Of a DNA stretch of 64,000 bases, positions 34,345-45,294 are shown piece after piece. Both the position numbers and the translations under genes were made by a program. The notes under the pieces are model-generated. The model searched no databases. It worked only from the letters and a program-made list of their open reading frames with translations, and was not told the origin of the DNA. Origin of the DNA: Eucommia ulmoides (taxonomy: Eukaryota; Streptophyta; Magnoliopsida; Garryales; Eucommiaceae); NCBI GenBank assembly GCA_016647705.1, contig CM028335.1, positions 12,352,905-12,416,904 of the forward strand, read 5' to 3'. Numbering within the stretch: the first letter of the stretch is position 1; every line of letters starts with the position of its first letter.

Positions 34345-35135
34345 CCTATCGGTTGACCGACCAATACAACGTGTTAGCCAGGCCAAATAGGACAACTAGT
34401 CGGTTGACCAATTAATCTTCGGTCGGTTGACCGATTGGTTCAGAGAGTTGCCTCTGCCAAATTTTAGCATAGTCAGTTGACCGATTGCCTCCCAATCGGC
34501 TGACCGATTGGTTTAGAGACTTTTACCTTAAAACCCTTAGACTTATCGATTCACTGATCCACTCTTAGTCGGTTGACTGATCGTTGCAGGATTTTTAATT
34601 TTTGTTCTGAAATCTTACTGTTTCAATAAGTTGACCAATCATTTTCTGATCAGTTAACCAATTGATACTGGTTGGTCAATTCAATCAATAATTTCTGCTC
34701 CAAAACCTAACGATTAATTCAGTTAATCGATTGATTTTCTCGGTTGATTAAATTGACCTTAAACTTTAACTTTAAACATGATTTTCACTTAGGTCAATTT
34801 TCATTTTCAATTTCACATGGGAGAACATATTTAATCACTAATTAGAATCCTAAAATTCATCATATCAACACACAAAAAATATAATTCATTTAATAGTATC
34901 ATTTGTGATCCTAATTCAGGTTGCATTAAGAGTATAAGAGTATTGAGTTGTTTTCACCTAATTTCTCCAGGATCTTCAACACTCTTCATTTCTTCAGTGT
35001 CCATCTTTGCACCCTTGATATTTTATTCATGATATAATTAATAAATGGAATTTTTTTTCTGAAATATTCAACAAACACATTAGTTCTACAAAAAATATCA
35101 ACCTTTAATTGTTCATCAAAACATTGAGATCAATA
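34345..35135 (-). mobile_element. Inverted SIRE-like solo LTR, second part
   Basis: Continuation of the LTR that starts at 20536. Many TCGGTTGACCGA-type motifs (34350-34760) are followed by the reverse complement of the LTR start (CATCAAAACATTGAGATCAATA). It is followed by ATTAT and then the tail of the outer LTR. Confidence 0.8.
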
Positions 35136-35140
35136 ATTAT

Positions 35141-35300
35141 TTTTTTGTTTGTTTGGGTGTGCACTTAGTTAAATACATATCTGCTGCTTAACAAGATAAT
35201 AATCACTTAGGGAAATTGATAATTTGTGTTTGATTTAATAGGTTAAATTTTTGTAACTACCTAATTCACCCATTCTCTTAGGTAGCTTTTTAGGCCAACA
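35141..35300 (+). mobile_element. SIRE-like Copia solo LTR, second part
   Basis: This is the tail of the LTR that starts at 18597. The text GGGTGTGCACTTAGTTAA through TAACTACCTAATTCACCC to GGCCAACA matches 61345-61503. It is followed by AATAC, the target duplication. Confidence 0.85.
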
Positions 35301-35541
35301 AATACCCTTACGGCATGTTTGGTTGAACGAAATTGGGGGAATGGAATCGTCATTCCACCATCGATTGTGATTCTCTTGTCTGGTTGTCCAATGGAATCAA
35401 ATACTTGACGAGAATGGAATCAACCTAGCCTCATGGAATAAAATTTTAATTTTCACAAATGCCCATTCCTAAAAGCCTGCCTCAATATACATTCATTGGG
35501 CAAACCCACCTTTTAAAGAACATATATTTATATAAATGTGC

Positions 35542-35587
<46 letters not shown>

Positions 35588-35718
35588 ACACTAATGTATT
35601 AATTTGAGCAAAATTCAATTGTAATAATTTTTTTAAATAATCTATTATTAGATAGATATTCAAAATTGATATGTAAAAGGGTATTATGAGAATTTTGTAA
35701 TGTTTCACAATTTCATTC

Positions 35719-36515
35719 TGTTGGTGCATAAAACTAGTACACACCTCGAGTATGGTCCAGTCGGATGACAGGTGGGTCCTCTTGCTGAGGTGGAGTCGTC
35801 GGTTGAAAAGTCCTTGCGTGAGCTGTGCTGGGTCCTAGGAGGACTGACCTGCTATGTCCAGAGTCCTGCTCCTCAGAGAGTGCACCTGCAGAAGGCTCAG
35901 ACCAGGGTTTATCCCGGTGAAGCGCCTCCGGCGTGGTAATCAGTGCTCAGAGAGAAAAGGTACAGAATATAGTAAGGAAACAAATGAACTCGCACGTAAT
36001 GTAAGTCATTAAAGCGTACCTCGGGCTTACATAGCCCCCGATATATATAGGCGTTGGAGATGATTAGTCGGGCCTAAACACAATTAATTAGTTAAAACCT
36101 GGTGTTTAGCCGATAATCTAGGGCGTTTAGGAGATAATTGTTGGGCTTGGGATTTTGGGCCCATTTGGCAAAGCCCGTGGGCCTTTGTCAGGTCTATGGC
36201 AGTGAGCTGGTAAAGAAGAGCGGAGATCCGTGTAGTCTTGGAGAAGAAACAAGGTGAAAATGGGAGCCAATTGAGATGAATGGCTGAGTCCCCGAAATTG
36301 ATCGCCGATGGCACGACGCAGAGCTCAAAGCGACACGCCCCTATGGGGCTCCTCGCTCTTCCCTGAGTACAAATGAGATTTCAGGGAGAAGCCGTAGTCG
36401 GTGTACGCTCCAGCGTGGAGTTGTGGATTCTGAAATACGTCCCTGTCATTGCGAGGGTTGACACGTCGCTGGGTCCCATGTGCTGACTCAGAGGTGCCCA
36501 AAAATACCCTCATCA
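35719..36515 (-). mobile_element. 3' LTR of the gag-only Tat element
   Basis: 797 bp from TGTTGGTGCATAAAAC to ACCCTCATCA, preceded by CATTC and followed on the plus strand by the purine tract complement (GTTGTCCCCCTAGCC). A TATATATAGG text near 36042-36051 may be the promoter core on the opposite strand. Confidence 0.9.
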
Positions 36516-36589
36516 GTTGTCCCCCTAGCCCTGTGCGGCGAGAGAAGGTAGACGGTCAGGGATATCAATTCCTGGCTGAAAAGGGCATC

Positions 36590-36990
36590 CTAGAGACTTC
36601 GAAGTGCGAGAAACACATCTGATTGACACTTTTTCAAGAGTTAGTTTTTTCTTGAGGAGCTTATTCGAAATAGGCCCCCATACGGTCGGGGTCCGGGGTC
36701 AAGTAGCACGGCAGGGCGGTCCCGAATTTCTCTGATTTTCAGGATGACAATTTTTTAGGAGTTGGAGTTTTTTAGAGGAGCTAATTTGAAATACGCTCCC
36801 CTACGGCTGCGGTCCGGGGTCAGGTAGCACGGTAGGGCGACCCCGAATTTTTTTGGTTTCACGGCGACGATTTTTCAAGAGTTGAACTTTTTAGAGGAAC
36901 TAAATTGTAATACGCTCCTATACCGCGCGGGGTTTGAGGTCAGGTAGCACGGCAGGGCGACCCGAATTTTTTCGATTTTCAGGGTGACAC
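36590..36990. repeat. Three tandem copies of a ~120-bp unit
   Basis: The block GTAGCACGG(C/T)AGGGCG recurs at about 36703, 36824 and 36944, with matching text on both sides (CGGGGTC before, CGAATTT after). It is non-coding and inside the gag-only element. Confidence 0.85.
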
Positions 36991-37215
36991 ACATTCACCG
37001 TGAACAAGTCCTAAACACGAATCGGCCTCCACGGCGAAAAAAAAATTAAGGCGAGTCCCAAAAAATACATGTCGCGGACGGGTAGGAGGGCGACGCGATG
37101 CACCCCTCCCTCCTTTTCAAAATTGAAGGGGGGCAGAAGTTGCCGCCCCGAACCAAAGAAGAATAAAAAAGAAGGGGGAGGGGGGCTGCTCCCCTCCCCT
37201 TCACGCTGGCCACTT

Positions 37216-37440
37216 GGGACCAGCATATGGCGCTAGCCCCATGGCCAGCGCCACACGCTGTCCCTTGGGGCCAACGTATTGATGGTCCCAAAATGGGACC
37301 AGCATATGGTGTTGGCCCCATGGCCAGTGCCACATGTTGGCCCTTGGGGGCCAGCGTATTGCTGGTCCCAAAAAGGGACCAGCGTTGGCCCCTTCGCGGG
37401 CCAGCATGGGGGAGGGGGGAGCTGCACCCCCTCCCCCTCT
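37216..37440. repeat. GC-rich tandem repeat, ~80-bp unit
   Basis: GGGACCAGCATATGG recurs at 37216 and 37295, and GGGACCAGCG at 37375. Each unit contains inverted GGCCCCATGGCC-type cores and ends in TGGTCCCAAAA. About 2.7 units are present. Overlapping open frames on both strands here are by-products of the repeat. Confidence 0.85.
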
Positions 37441-38695
37441 CTTTTCTTTAGGGGGTCAAGGCTGCCCCCTTAAACTCTTTTTTTTTTTGAATGGCAGAGG
37501 GCAGCGTCCTTACCTCCTTAATTTTTTTTTCTTTTTTGCAGCATAGAGGAGGAGCATGGAGGTTGGAGCATGGAGCATCTCTCACACTTAGATTTTTTAT
37601 TTTTTTTAAATTCTTGGAGTTGTTAGTTAACTTTCTACTTTGTACTTCTTGGAGTTTGAGCTCCACTCATCTTGCACCTCTAACATTCCATGGGGAATAT
37701 TTTGAACACTTGAAATAATTTTATTTTTTTTCCACACAATTTTGGACACTTGGAGTGTTTTCTCCCTGCACAAGTTTGGACACTTGGAGGGTGGAGTAAG
37801 GTGTCCGTTGCCATTTAGACCATGCTGGCCAGGAATAGCGCGGCAGGGAGATGCCGATCACCCTTTAGACCATGCCGGCTAGGAGTAGCGCGGCAAGGCG
37901 GTGCCGGTTGCAGGACACTGAAGGGGAACCCCTGGGCGGTGCCTTGCACAAGGGCGTCGAGGTGGACAATGCCGACGAGGGGCCCACCGAGGAGGGCAAG
38001 ATTGACTCTACTTCTCCTCGCACGGACGCCCCTCGCAATGAGGGCGAAGAGAATTGAGCTCGGACCGTCGTTTTTTTAGGACTTAGGACTTTGCAGACTC
38101 TTTTTCGCTTACTCCTGTTTTTCTACATGTGAGCATTTAAACTTTTAAGCGGCATAGACAGGGTATTTCAGAGTCGACTCCTTTCTCCCGATTTTTTTTT
38201 TGCCAAGTCGATTTCTGCTTGGTTTTGTTTTCAGAGTCGTAAAATTTTGAAAAGTTTATAAAAACTTCAAGAACTTCTCGTCTCTGTCTAGGGCCATAGA
38301 CCACTAGCCCCCCCAGTCCGAGACACGAGCTGATTGCAAGGAAATCGTGTTATGGACTTAGGAGTAGGGTTTCCCAAGGTAGCTGATTCTCTCGGTCCTC
38401 AGGGGCGTAACGCGGTGGTTGGACCCCTATTGCCGGTCATTGGGGAGTTCTCCGTAGTTAGGCTCATTCAAGAACCCTTTCAGGTTATCTCCATTTAGTC
38501 CATGTAGGAGCACCTTCCCTTTTAGAACGTCGAACTAATAGTCGACTGGTAGGGAGAAGTACTTAGCTGTAGGCCCTCAGACCCAATCAATGTCCCGCCC
38601 TTGGTGGATGACCTTAGTTTTTCCCCGGGTACGGACTATTGACTTTTGGAGAGGGTTTGGTTATCACCTCGACGCTGAGCGCCTGGATGAGGCTG
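37441..38695. other. Non-coding internal part of the gag-only element
   Basis: No gene recognised. About 37816-37914 is a two-copy repeat of a ~56-bp unit (TAGACCATGC(T/C)GGC, then AGCGCGGCA). The rest is mixed sequence with T-rich runs. Confidence 0.6.
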
Positions 38696-38699
38696 TGGA

Positions 38700-39136
38700 A
38701 AGTTACTCGTGATGTCGAGAGTCAGGATGTTGGGTAGAGAATTATCTGCGACTTAGGGGGACGGGATACAACCGTAGAGAATCACTCGCGACGCTAAGAG
38801 TCGGGATACGACTCAGGGGGTCAGAATGTAACCGTGGAAAATCACTCGCGACACCGAGAGCCGAGATGCGACTTAGGGGGTCAGAATGCAGCCGTAGAGA
38901 ATCACTCGCAACGCCGAGAGTCGAGATGCGACTCGGGGGGTCAGAATGTAACCGTGGAGAATCACTCGCAACGCCGAGAGCCGGGATACGACTCAAGGGG
39001 TTGGAATGTAACCGTGGAGAATCACTCGTGACTCCGAGAGCTGAGATACAACTCAAGGGGTCAGAATATAACCGTGGAGAATCACTCGTGACGCCGAGAG
39101 TCAGGATGTGACTCAAGGGGTCGGAATGTAGCCGTT
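38700..39136. repeat. 60-bp tandem repeat, about seven copies
   Basis: Exact 60-bp periodicity: AATCACTCG recurs at 38780, 38840, 38900, 38960, 39020 and 39080, with a degenerate first unit before. Each unit reads roughly GGTCAGAATGTAACCGTGG, then GAGAATCACTCGCGAC. As 60 is a multiple of three, frames stay open on both strands (for example minus 39242-38742), but these have no family resemblance. Such internal arrays are known in Tat/Retand elements. Confidence 0.95.
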
Positions 39137-39264
39137 GACCGGAGAGAACACAAGGCATATTGCACAAAACACATTCTTTATTTGGATAAGCAAAACTACC
39201 ATACTTTGTACACACTGGAAGTTGTTCACAAAAGTGGACCATCCCTACAGAAGTTGTACTTCAA

Positions 39265-41103
39265 CTAGTCAGCGTTCTGCGGGCACCTAAGCAGCACATT
39301 CTTTTCTATTTCAAAATTATATGTGCTCGGACGTGTGACCCTAGTGACTCTATATGTCTCCAGAGTTGAATCCGCTATGGATGTGGTTGATTTCACCATC
39401 CACATGTTGGTGACTCTCTCCGGCGTTAGCGCCCCGGGGCGGTGGAAAGTTGCGGTTCCCTCTTCTTCTCTGGGCCCGGAGCTCTCCCTGTGGTTCATCC
39501 CCATCAGGCTGCTCCTGATTTCCTCTCTGGATGTAGTTCCGAGGATAGCCTCTTTGGACAAGAGTTTTAATCTCCTGCCGAAGTTGGAAATAGTTCTCTG
39601 TAGAGTGACCTCGGTCTTGGTGGAACTCACAGTATTGGGTCATCGATCTCTAGACCGGCCTTCCCCTCAGGGGCGGGAGAGGAGGGAAGAAGTCTTTCCC
39701 TAAGTTTTCTACGAAGATGGTGGCCACTGAGGCCGTGAGCGGGGTGAACTCTGGTTGGTGACGCCCTGGAGGAGGAAGTGGCCTCCTGTTTCCGGGAAGG
39801 GGTCTAAACCTCTCTTCAGCTCATAATATTCTCGAGCCTTGGGCTTGATTTGAACCTTTATTTCCTGATTCCCTGGGCTTGTTTGCTCCTGCCTGCCCTC
39901 TCCTGGTTGCAGCACGGAAGTCAGCACCATGGAATCTAATTCCACGGTCTAGAGCTTGATCGAGTGTGAGAGCAGGGTTAGAGCAGAGATCATAGGATAC
40001 TCTCTAATGCCGGAGCCCGTCAATAAATACATTTAGCACAACGGCGTCTGGGAGGTCATTGCATAAATTTGCTTCTCGGTTGAAACGCTCAACATAATCA
40101 CCTAAAGATTCAGTAGGCTCTTGTCGAAGAGTGAGGATCTGAGCCACAGGCCTTGGTCTACGCCGGGAACGACTGAAACGAGCCAGGAATAATTGCTCAA
40201 GTTCTCTGAAGGTGGAGATAGATGTTGGCCTCAAACCTTGGAACCACGATCTTGCAGCACCTATACGAGTGATGGGAAAGGCTCTGCACCTCAAAGCTAC
40301 AGAGGCCACCTGCATGTTCATATGAGACTTGAACATAGAAAGGTGGTCAACAGGATCTGAAGTCCCATCATACGGACTCATCTGGGGTTGGGTGAAGTGT
40401 CTTGGTGCTACTTCCTCCAGAACCTCATCTACAAAAGGAGAATTCACCTCCGGAATAACACCCGATCCAACTCGGCCCCCTTGTACCTCTTAGAGAAGGG
40501 CTTCTACATTGGCCAGACGACGCTCCACAACCTCCCCTGCTCAGGGCTCTCCCTGGATCCGACTGTCCGCAGCCTGGGCATTAAGGTGATGGGAGGGAGG
40601 TGAGTAAGAATCAACCTCACGATCACGTCGACCTCTATGATCGGACCTGGCAGGCCGATGAATAGTGCGACCATTAGGGGACACCAACTATTCCTTGGCA
40701 TAAATCCGTGTGACAGAGGAGGTGGAGATCTCGGCCTTACAGGGGGGCCCTCTCTTGTCCCGCAAACTCAGGGTTGCAAGGTAGATGGTGGCCCTCGGGC
40801 TACTACCCATTCGGAGTGTCCATAAAAACATCGCGATTTTGGGGCGGCTCCTCAAGCGTTGTGGGCTGGAGGGCTAGTCCACCCTGAACAGGGGGTGGTG
40901 GCAAGCGCGCGAGGAGGAGTTGTATACTTGACTTGAACTCTTGCATTTGACGTTCAAGGAGATCAAACCGAGATGCTTCCACAGCTCCTGAGGTTTGTCC
41001 CGCAGTTCTAGGTGGCAGAGTGGATGGTCCTGCCTGACCATGGGGGGCAGTTATCCTTGTTGGTGGGAGCTGGCGGGTGTGTGCTTTGATTTTTTGACAT
41101 GTC
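39265..41103 (-). pseudogene. Tat-type gag remnant
   Basis: On the minus strand a start near 41103 (MSKNQSTHPPAPT) follows the primer-binding site by about 100 bases. The 147-residue stretch 40447-40004 is a clear Retrotrans_gag capsid region (YDGTSDPVDHLSMFKSHM, AARSWFQGLRPTSI, LEQLFLARFSRSR, ESLGDYVERFNREANL). The stretch 39643-39350 carries the later Tat gag text (YCEFHQDRGHSTENYFQL, IKTLVQRGY), a Cys/His-containing region. No pol text follows. The protein would form the particle shell and bind element RNA. The copy is a fossil with a few breaks. Confidence 0.9.
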
Positions 41104-41201
41104 TTCTCGTTCTTCAGTTTTGTATCTATTTAACTGGACCTTGTGATCACTCAAGCTTAGCTGAGCAGAGAGTAGTGATCAGGGGAAGGCTTTTTGCTCG
41201 G

Positions 41202-41222
41202 GTCCCACAGACGGCGCCAAAC
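41202..41222 (-). other. Primer-binding site of the gag-only Tat element
   Basis: On the minus strand GTTTGGCGCCGTCTGTGG directly follows the LTR end. It is the common plant Tat-lineage primer-site text and fixes the transcription direction. Confidence 0.85.
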
Positions 41223-42019
41223 TGTTAGAGCATAAAATTGGTACACACCTCGAGTATGGTCTAGTCGGATGACAGATGGGTCCTCTTGCTGAGGTGGAGT
41301 CGTCGGTTGAAAAATCCTTGCGTGAGCTGTGCTGGGTCCTAGGAGGACTGACCTGCTATGTCCAGAGTCCTGCTCCTCAGAGAGTGTACCTGCAGAAGGC
41401 TTAGACCAGGGTTTGTCCCGGTGAAGCCCCTTCGGCGTGGTAATCAGTGCTCAGAGAGAAAAGGTACAGAATATAGTAAGGAAACAAATGAACTCGCACG
41501 TAATGTAAGTCATTAAAGCGTACCTCGGGCTTATATAGCCCCCGATATATATAGGCGTTGGAGATGATTAGTCGGGCCTAAACACAATTAGTTAGTCGAA
41601 ACCCGGTGTTTAGCCGATAATCCAGGGCGTTTAGGAGATAATCGTTGGGCTTGGGATTTTGGGCCCATTTGGCAAAGCCCACGGGCCTTTGTCAGGCCTG
41701 CGACAGTGAGCTGGTAGAGGAGAGTGGAGATCCATGTAGTCTTGGAGAAGAAACAAGGTGAAAAGGGGAGCCGGTCGAGATGAACGACTGAGTCCTCGAA
41801 ATTGATCGCCGATGGCACGGTGCAGAGCTCAAAGCGACACGTCCTTGTGGGGCTCCTCGCTCTTCCCTGGTTACAAATGAGATTCCAGGGAGAAGCCATA
41901 GTCGGTGTACGATCCAGCGTGGAGTTGTGGATTCTGGAATACGTCTCTGTCATTGCGAGGGTTGACATGTCGCTGGGTCCCATGTGCTGACTCAGAGGTG
42001 CCCAAAAATACCCTCATCA
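41223..42019 (-). mobile_element. 5' LTR of the gag-only Tat element
   Basis: 797 bp from TGTTAGAGCATAAAATTGG to ACCCTCATCA, gap-free match to 35719-36515 with about 6% difference, followed by CATTC. Confidence 0.9.
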
Positions 42020-42148
42020 CATTCTTTTTCTTATTTCATAACAACTAAATAAGATAATGAAATAGTGATTCTATTGACAAATTCAATACATTCATTCTCT
42101 TATTCTATTCTATCTTGATTCCATTCCATCCAACCAAACGATCCGTTA

Positions 42149-45108
42149 CAAAATTAAATTAAATTAAATAAATAAATCATACATCTTTCATCTTAATTCG
42201 TAGCCCTTGTCACTCTCTCTCCACAGATTTCGTGATTGCATTCTATACCGCTCTTGCCATCTCCTCTACTAGAAATTCGATGACCACCACCACCTTTCCT
42301 TTCGCAGCTCTTCTCTCATCTATTTATATATATATATATATATATTGACATATAAGCCGTGCCTGAAGGAACTATTTTAAAATTTAATATGTAATTAAAA
42401 ACCAAGAAACCAAAAAAATAAACCAAATAATATAAGAATAATCGTTTGAATTTGTTTTATCCATTAAAAAATCAATAATATTCTACAGCTTTATCTCTAA
42501 TTTAATATTCATAATGAATTACAAACCAATCAAAATAAAAATATCGAGAATAAAAGAAATATACAATCAAAATATTGCTACCAAACTATTAATGTATGTG
42601 CCTAAAAACACTATTATGTTTTATTAAGAAATAATCTCATTACAAATGCAAACATTTAAAATACTTTAAGAGAGTTGAAAACAACACTTACACATTAGAT
42701 TCCAAATAAAGGCAAACTTTGAAAAATATACAAAGAAAACAACCAAATTTTTGTCTTCAACGACAAACCATAAAGTGCATGACCAAATGTATATTAAAAC
42801 TTTAGAAAATTGAAGAAGCTAATAGCACTTTGACATTTTATTACCTTATGGATATTTTTAAAATCGATGTAGAAATTGAAGATCATACTTCAAATTTCTG
42901 TCTTTTTCAGGTGAAAATGGGAAGAAACCAACTGCAGAAATATATGAAGACCAAATCAATCAAAATCAACATAATTTTTTATTTATTTATTAATCCTCAA
43001 TTAAATTTTAAAGGATTTATTTATTATTATTATTTAGCCTAATTTTGGGTTCTTTTTTCTCAATGAATCTTTTAAACAAAAAATTTATTATTGAATCCCT
43101 TTCTTGGTATTTAATCCTTTAATAGATAAAAATAATAATGAATGGACAAGTATACCTATGTATAAATATAGGAAACCCTAACCCGAATCTTTTATCTATA
43201 TGATAACCGCTCTCTCTCTATCCATTGTTCAACTTTCTCTCTCTATTTTTCGTCTACTGCTGCTTGTCCACAGCCATTCGCCTACAACCGTTCGTCCACC
43301 ACGACCATCGTCCGCAATCGTCTAGCTAGTCGCCACTGCTGGACTGCCTTCTTCATCTTCATTGCCATCGCCGTGCTCTCTCTCTCTCTCTCTCCCTCTC
43401 TATTTTTCTCTCTATCTATCTCTTTATTTTTTATCTCATTTTCTCTCTCTCAAATCCACCATTCAGATTGTTGCTAGATCTTCCATTGCCGTTCGTTTGC
43501 TCTTCCTCCGATAATGACGATTGCGGTAGTGGTTGCAACTGTTGCCCCTGTTCACGCCCGCTACCGCGTCCATTTGAAGACCTCCGTCGCCACCATTTCG
43601 CACCGCCATTTAAAGAGAGAGAGAGTAATTTTGCTAAAGTCATTGACATGGAGGCACAATACATCTGGTAAGCTAAAGATTCTTGCAATAGGTTTAGTAA
43701 TTACATTTTTCAGTCCTTTGTTTTTTTTTGTTTTTTTTTTAGTTTTAACCTTTTATTTTGTTTATACTTTCTTCCTGAACATTCACATATGTTTTAGTTT
43801 TTTATACTTTTTCCCTGAACATCCACATTGCTATTTCAGATTTGCTATATATTGATTGTAATTGTTCTTGGTTGATCGTTTGTTCTTCGTGAATGTTCAT
43901 ACCTGCTTTTGTTTTGGTGAATGTTCATTTATGATGGTGAACGTTCATACCGTTTTTTTTATATTAGGTTTTTTTCAACGGTTTCTTGATTTTTTAGATC
44001 TAGACTTTTTAGATTTGGAAAATTCCTGATCTGCTCGTCACCTCATGTGAATGTTTTAGATCTGTGAATTTTGAGTTGATTTTCTTTTAATGTGAATGCT
44101 TCAAATCATTGTGAATGTTCATGTGATTTTTTTTTTCCCGATTATTTTATGCTCACATTCATATATATGAATGTTCACGTGAATGTTTTCTTGATTTTTG
44201 TTTATTTTTTTTATTCACGTAAATATCATTTTGTCGATTTTGTTTTTGTTCTTAGTGAATGTTCATATGGGTGTATTTTTGGTATTTTGGTGAAAATACA
44301 CATCAATGTTTTTATGAATGTTTATATCGGTGTGTTTTTAGTGAGAATATTTGTGTGTTTTTGGTGTGTTTTGGTGTTTTAGTGAAAGTATATATCGATG
44401 TGTTTTGGTCAAAATTGAACATTCAAAGCAGCACAATCAATCCATAAACACATATTAAATATTTAAAAATAGTAAAATAAAAACGTGAATGTTCATGTCT
44501 TGCTATATTTTACAGAATGAAATTTTATGTAAATTATGGAAAAATAATGGTAAAAGAATAGATGTCTTTTTTTCTAAAAAATCTTCGAGAACTAAAAACT
44601 TTATTATAGTAGTCGGGGGTCTATTTTTGTATTTTTAAGTCTTTTGAGAGCCAAATAATAATTTCCCAATTTTAAACTACTCAAAATCCATTTTCAGGAA
44701 CAGTGTGAATATTTCAAACATAAAAATAAATCAAACTTACATCTCTTATGGTGATCCTGAATTTCTTTTTGTTGTTCTCTTCTTCTTCGCTCATATTTAC
44801 ATTTTCAAGTCCCTCCCCCTATTTTTTTAATAATTACAAAAAACCCAAATATCTAAATAACCCAAATTGAAATTACATTTTTTTACTTTAAAAAAAGTCA
44901 CACAACTACGCCATTTTGTTTTTAATAGTGTAACACAACGAATCATAATTTTTAAGAATTTTATTGTTTGGTTCTTCAAACACTAATCAACCAACACTTA
45001 AACACTAAACAAATACACCATAAGACACAATATGTATAGTATTTTTCCAATTCAATATCTATAAAATAATTCAGTTTACACAATTTTAATTCAAAAAATA
45101 GATAACTT
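42149..45108. other. Unassigned 3-kb stretch
   Basis: I find no complete gene or element ends. 43190-43680 is unlike the rest. It has a CT-rich leader with (CT)n runs (43378-43460), then a CpG-containing block with an ATG at 43514 and a CTGGTAAGC donor-like site at about 43667, so it resembles the first exon of a plant gene or a captured fragment. About 43870-44520 carries many GTGAATGTTCAT motifs, as at 17005-17760. A (TA)n tract is at 42327-42346. The outer parts are AT-rich without features. Confidence 0.5.
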
Positions 45109-45203
45109 ATTGAATCCAATGTTTTGATGAACAATTAAGTGTTGATATTTTTATGGGACTAATATTTTTACAGAGTAGTTTTAGATTTATAGTTCTATGT
45201 AAT
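45109..45203 (+). mobile_element. Fragment of a SIRE-like Copia LTR start
   Basis: TATTGAATCCAATGTTTTGA and the following text match the first ~95 bases of the LTR at 59242. It ends abruptly where Athila-like LTR text begins. Confidence 0.7.
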
Positions 45204-45294
45204 GTGTTTAAGAAGAGGAATATTAAAACATAATAAACATACTCGAAAATTAACAACTTCGGTTTGGAAATAGATAGGTAAAATACACCTATCA

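Larger units (their letters stand above)
35719..42019 (-). mobile_element. Gag-only Tat-type LTR element (TR-GAG-like)
   Basis: A structurally complete outline: two 797-bp LTRs, perfect CATTC duplications (35714-35718, 42020-42024), a Tat-type primer-binding site next to the right LTR, and a purine tract next to the left LTR (GGCTAGGGGGACAAC on the minus strand). The internal 4.7 kb carries gag but no protease, reverse transcriptase or integrase, so the element is non-autonomous. Non-coding parts hold four sets of tandem repeats. The LTRs differ at about 49 of 797 sites by hand count, mostly transitions and without gaps. With an assumed plant rate of 1.3e-8 per site per year this suggests roughly 2-3 million years, an upper estimate if methylated cytosines decay faster. 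Gag is broken. Confidence 0.9.
35311..42145. mobile_element. PIF/Harbinger-type MITE split by a gag-only retroelement
   Basis: The left end CGGCATGTTTGGTTGAACG (35311) and the reverse-complemented right end CGGATCGTTTGGTTGGATG (42145) form terminal inverted repeats. TTA lies on both sides (35308-35310, 42146-42148). Without the inserted element at 35719-42019 the MITE is about 530 bp (35311-35718 plus 42025-42145). It has no coding capacity. A mixed (TA)n/(TG)n tract is at 35536-35588. Confidence 0.8.

Noticed and set aside
22000-34500. Possibility that the Ty3 element is still active
   Set aside because: It is interrupted by another element, its LTRs no longer match over their length and its reading regions are broken.
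37046-37546. Several overlapping Trp/Pro/Gly-rich frames on both strands
   Set aside because: All fall in the 80-bp GC-rich repeat with palindromic GGCCCCATGGCC cores, so both strands look alike.
38700-39136. CRISPR-like array
   Set aside because: The whole 60-bp unit repeats with no unique spacers, and the setting is a plant retroelement.
38742-39242. 166-codon minus-strand frame with 20-residue repeats
   Set aside because: By-product of the 60-bp array. The real gag of the element ends just before it on the same strand.
41588-41983. 131-codon frame in the 5' LTR, partly repeated at 36084-36314
   Set aside because: Lies wholly within the LTR, upstream of gag. The matching frame in the other LTR simply reflects LTR identity.
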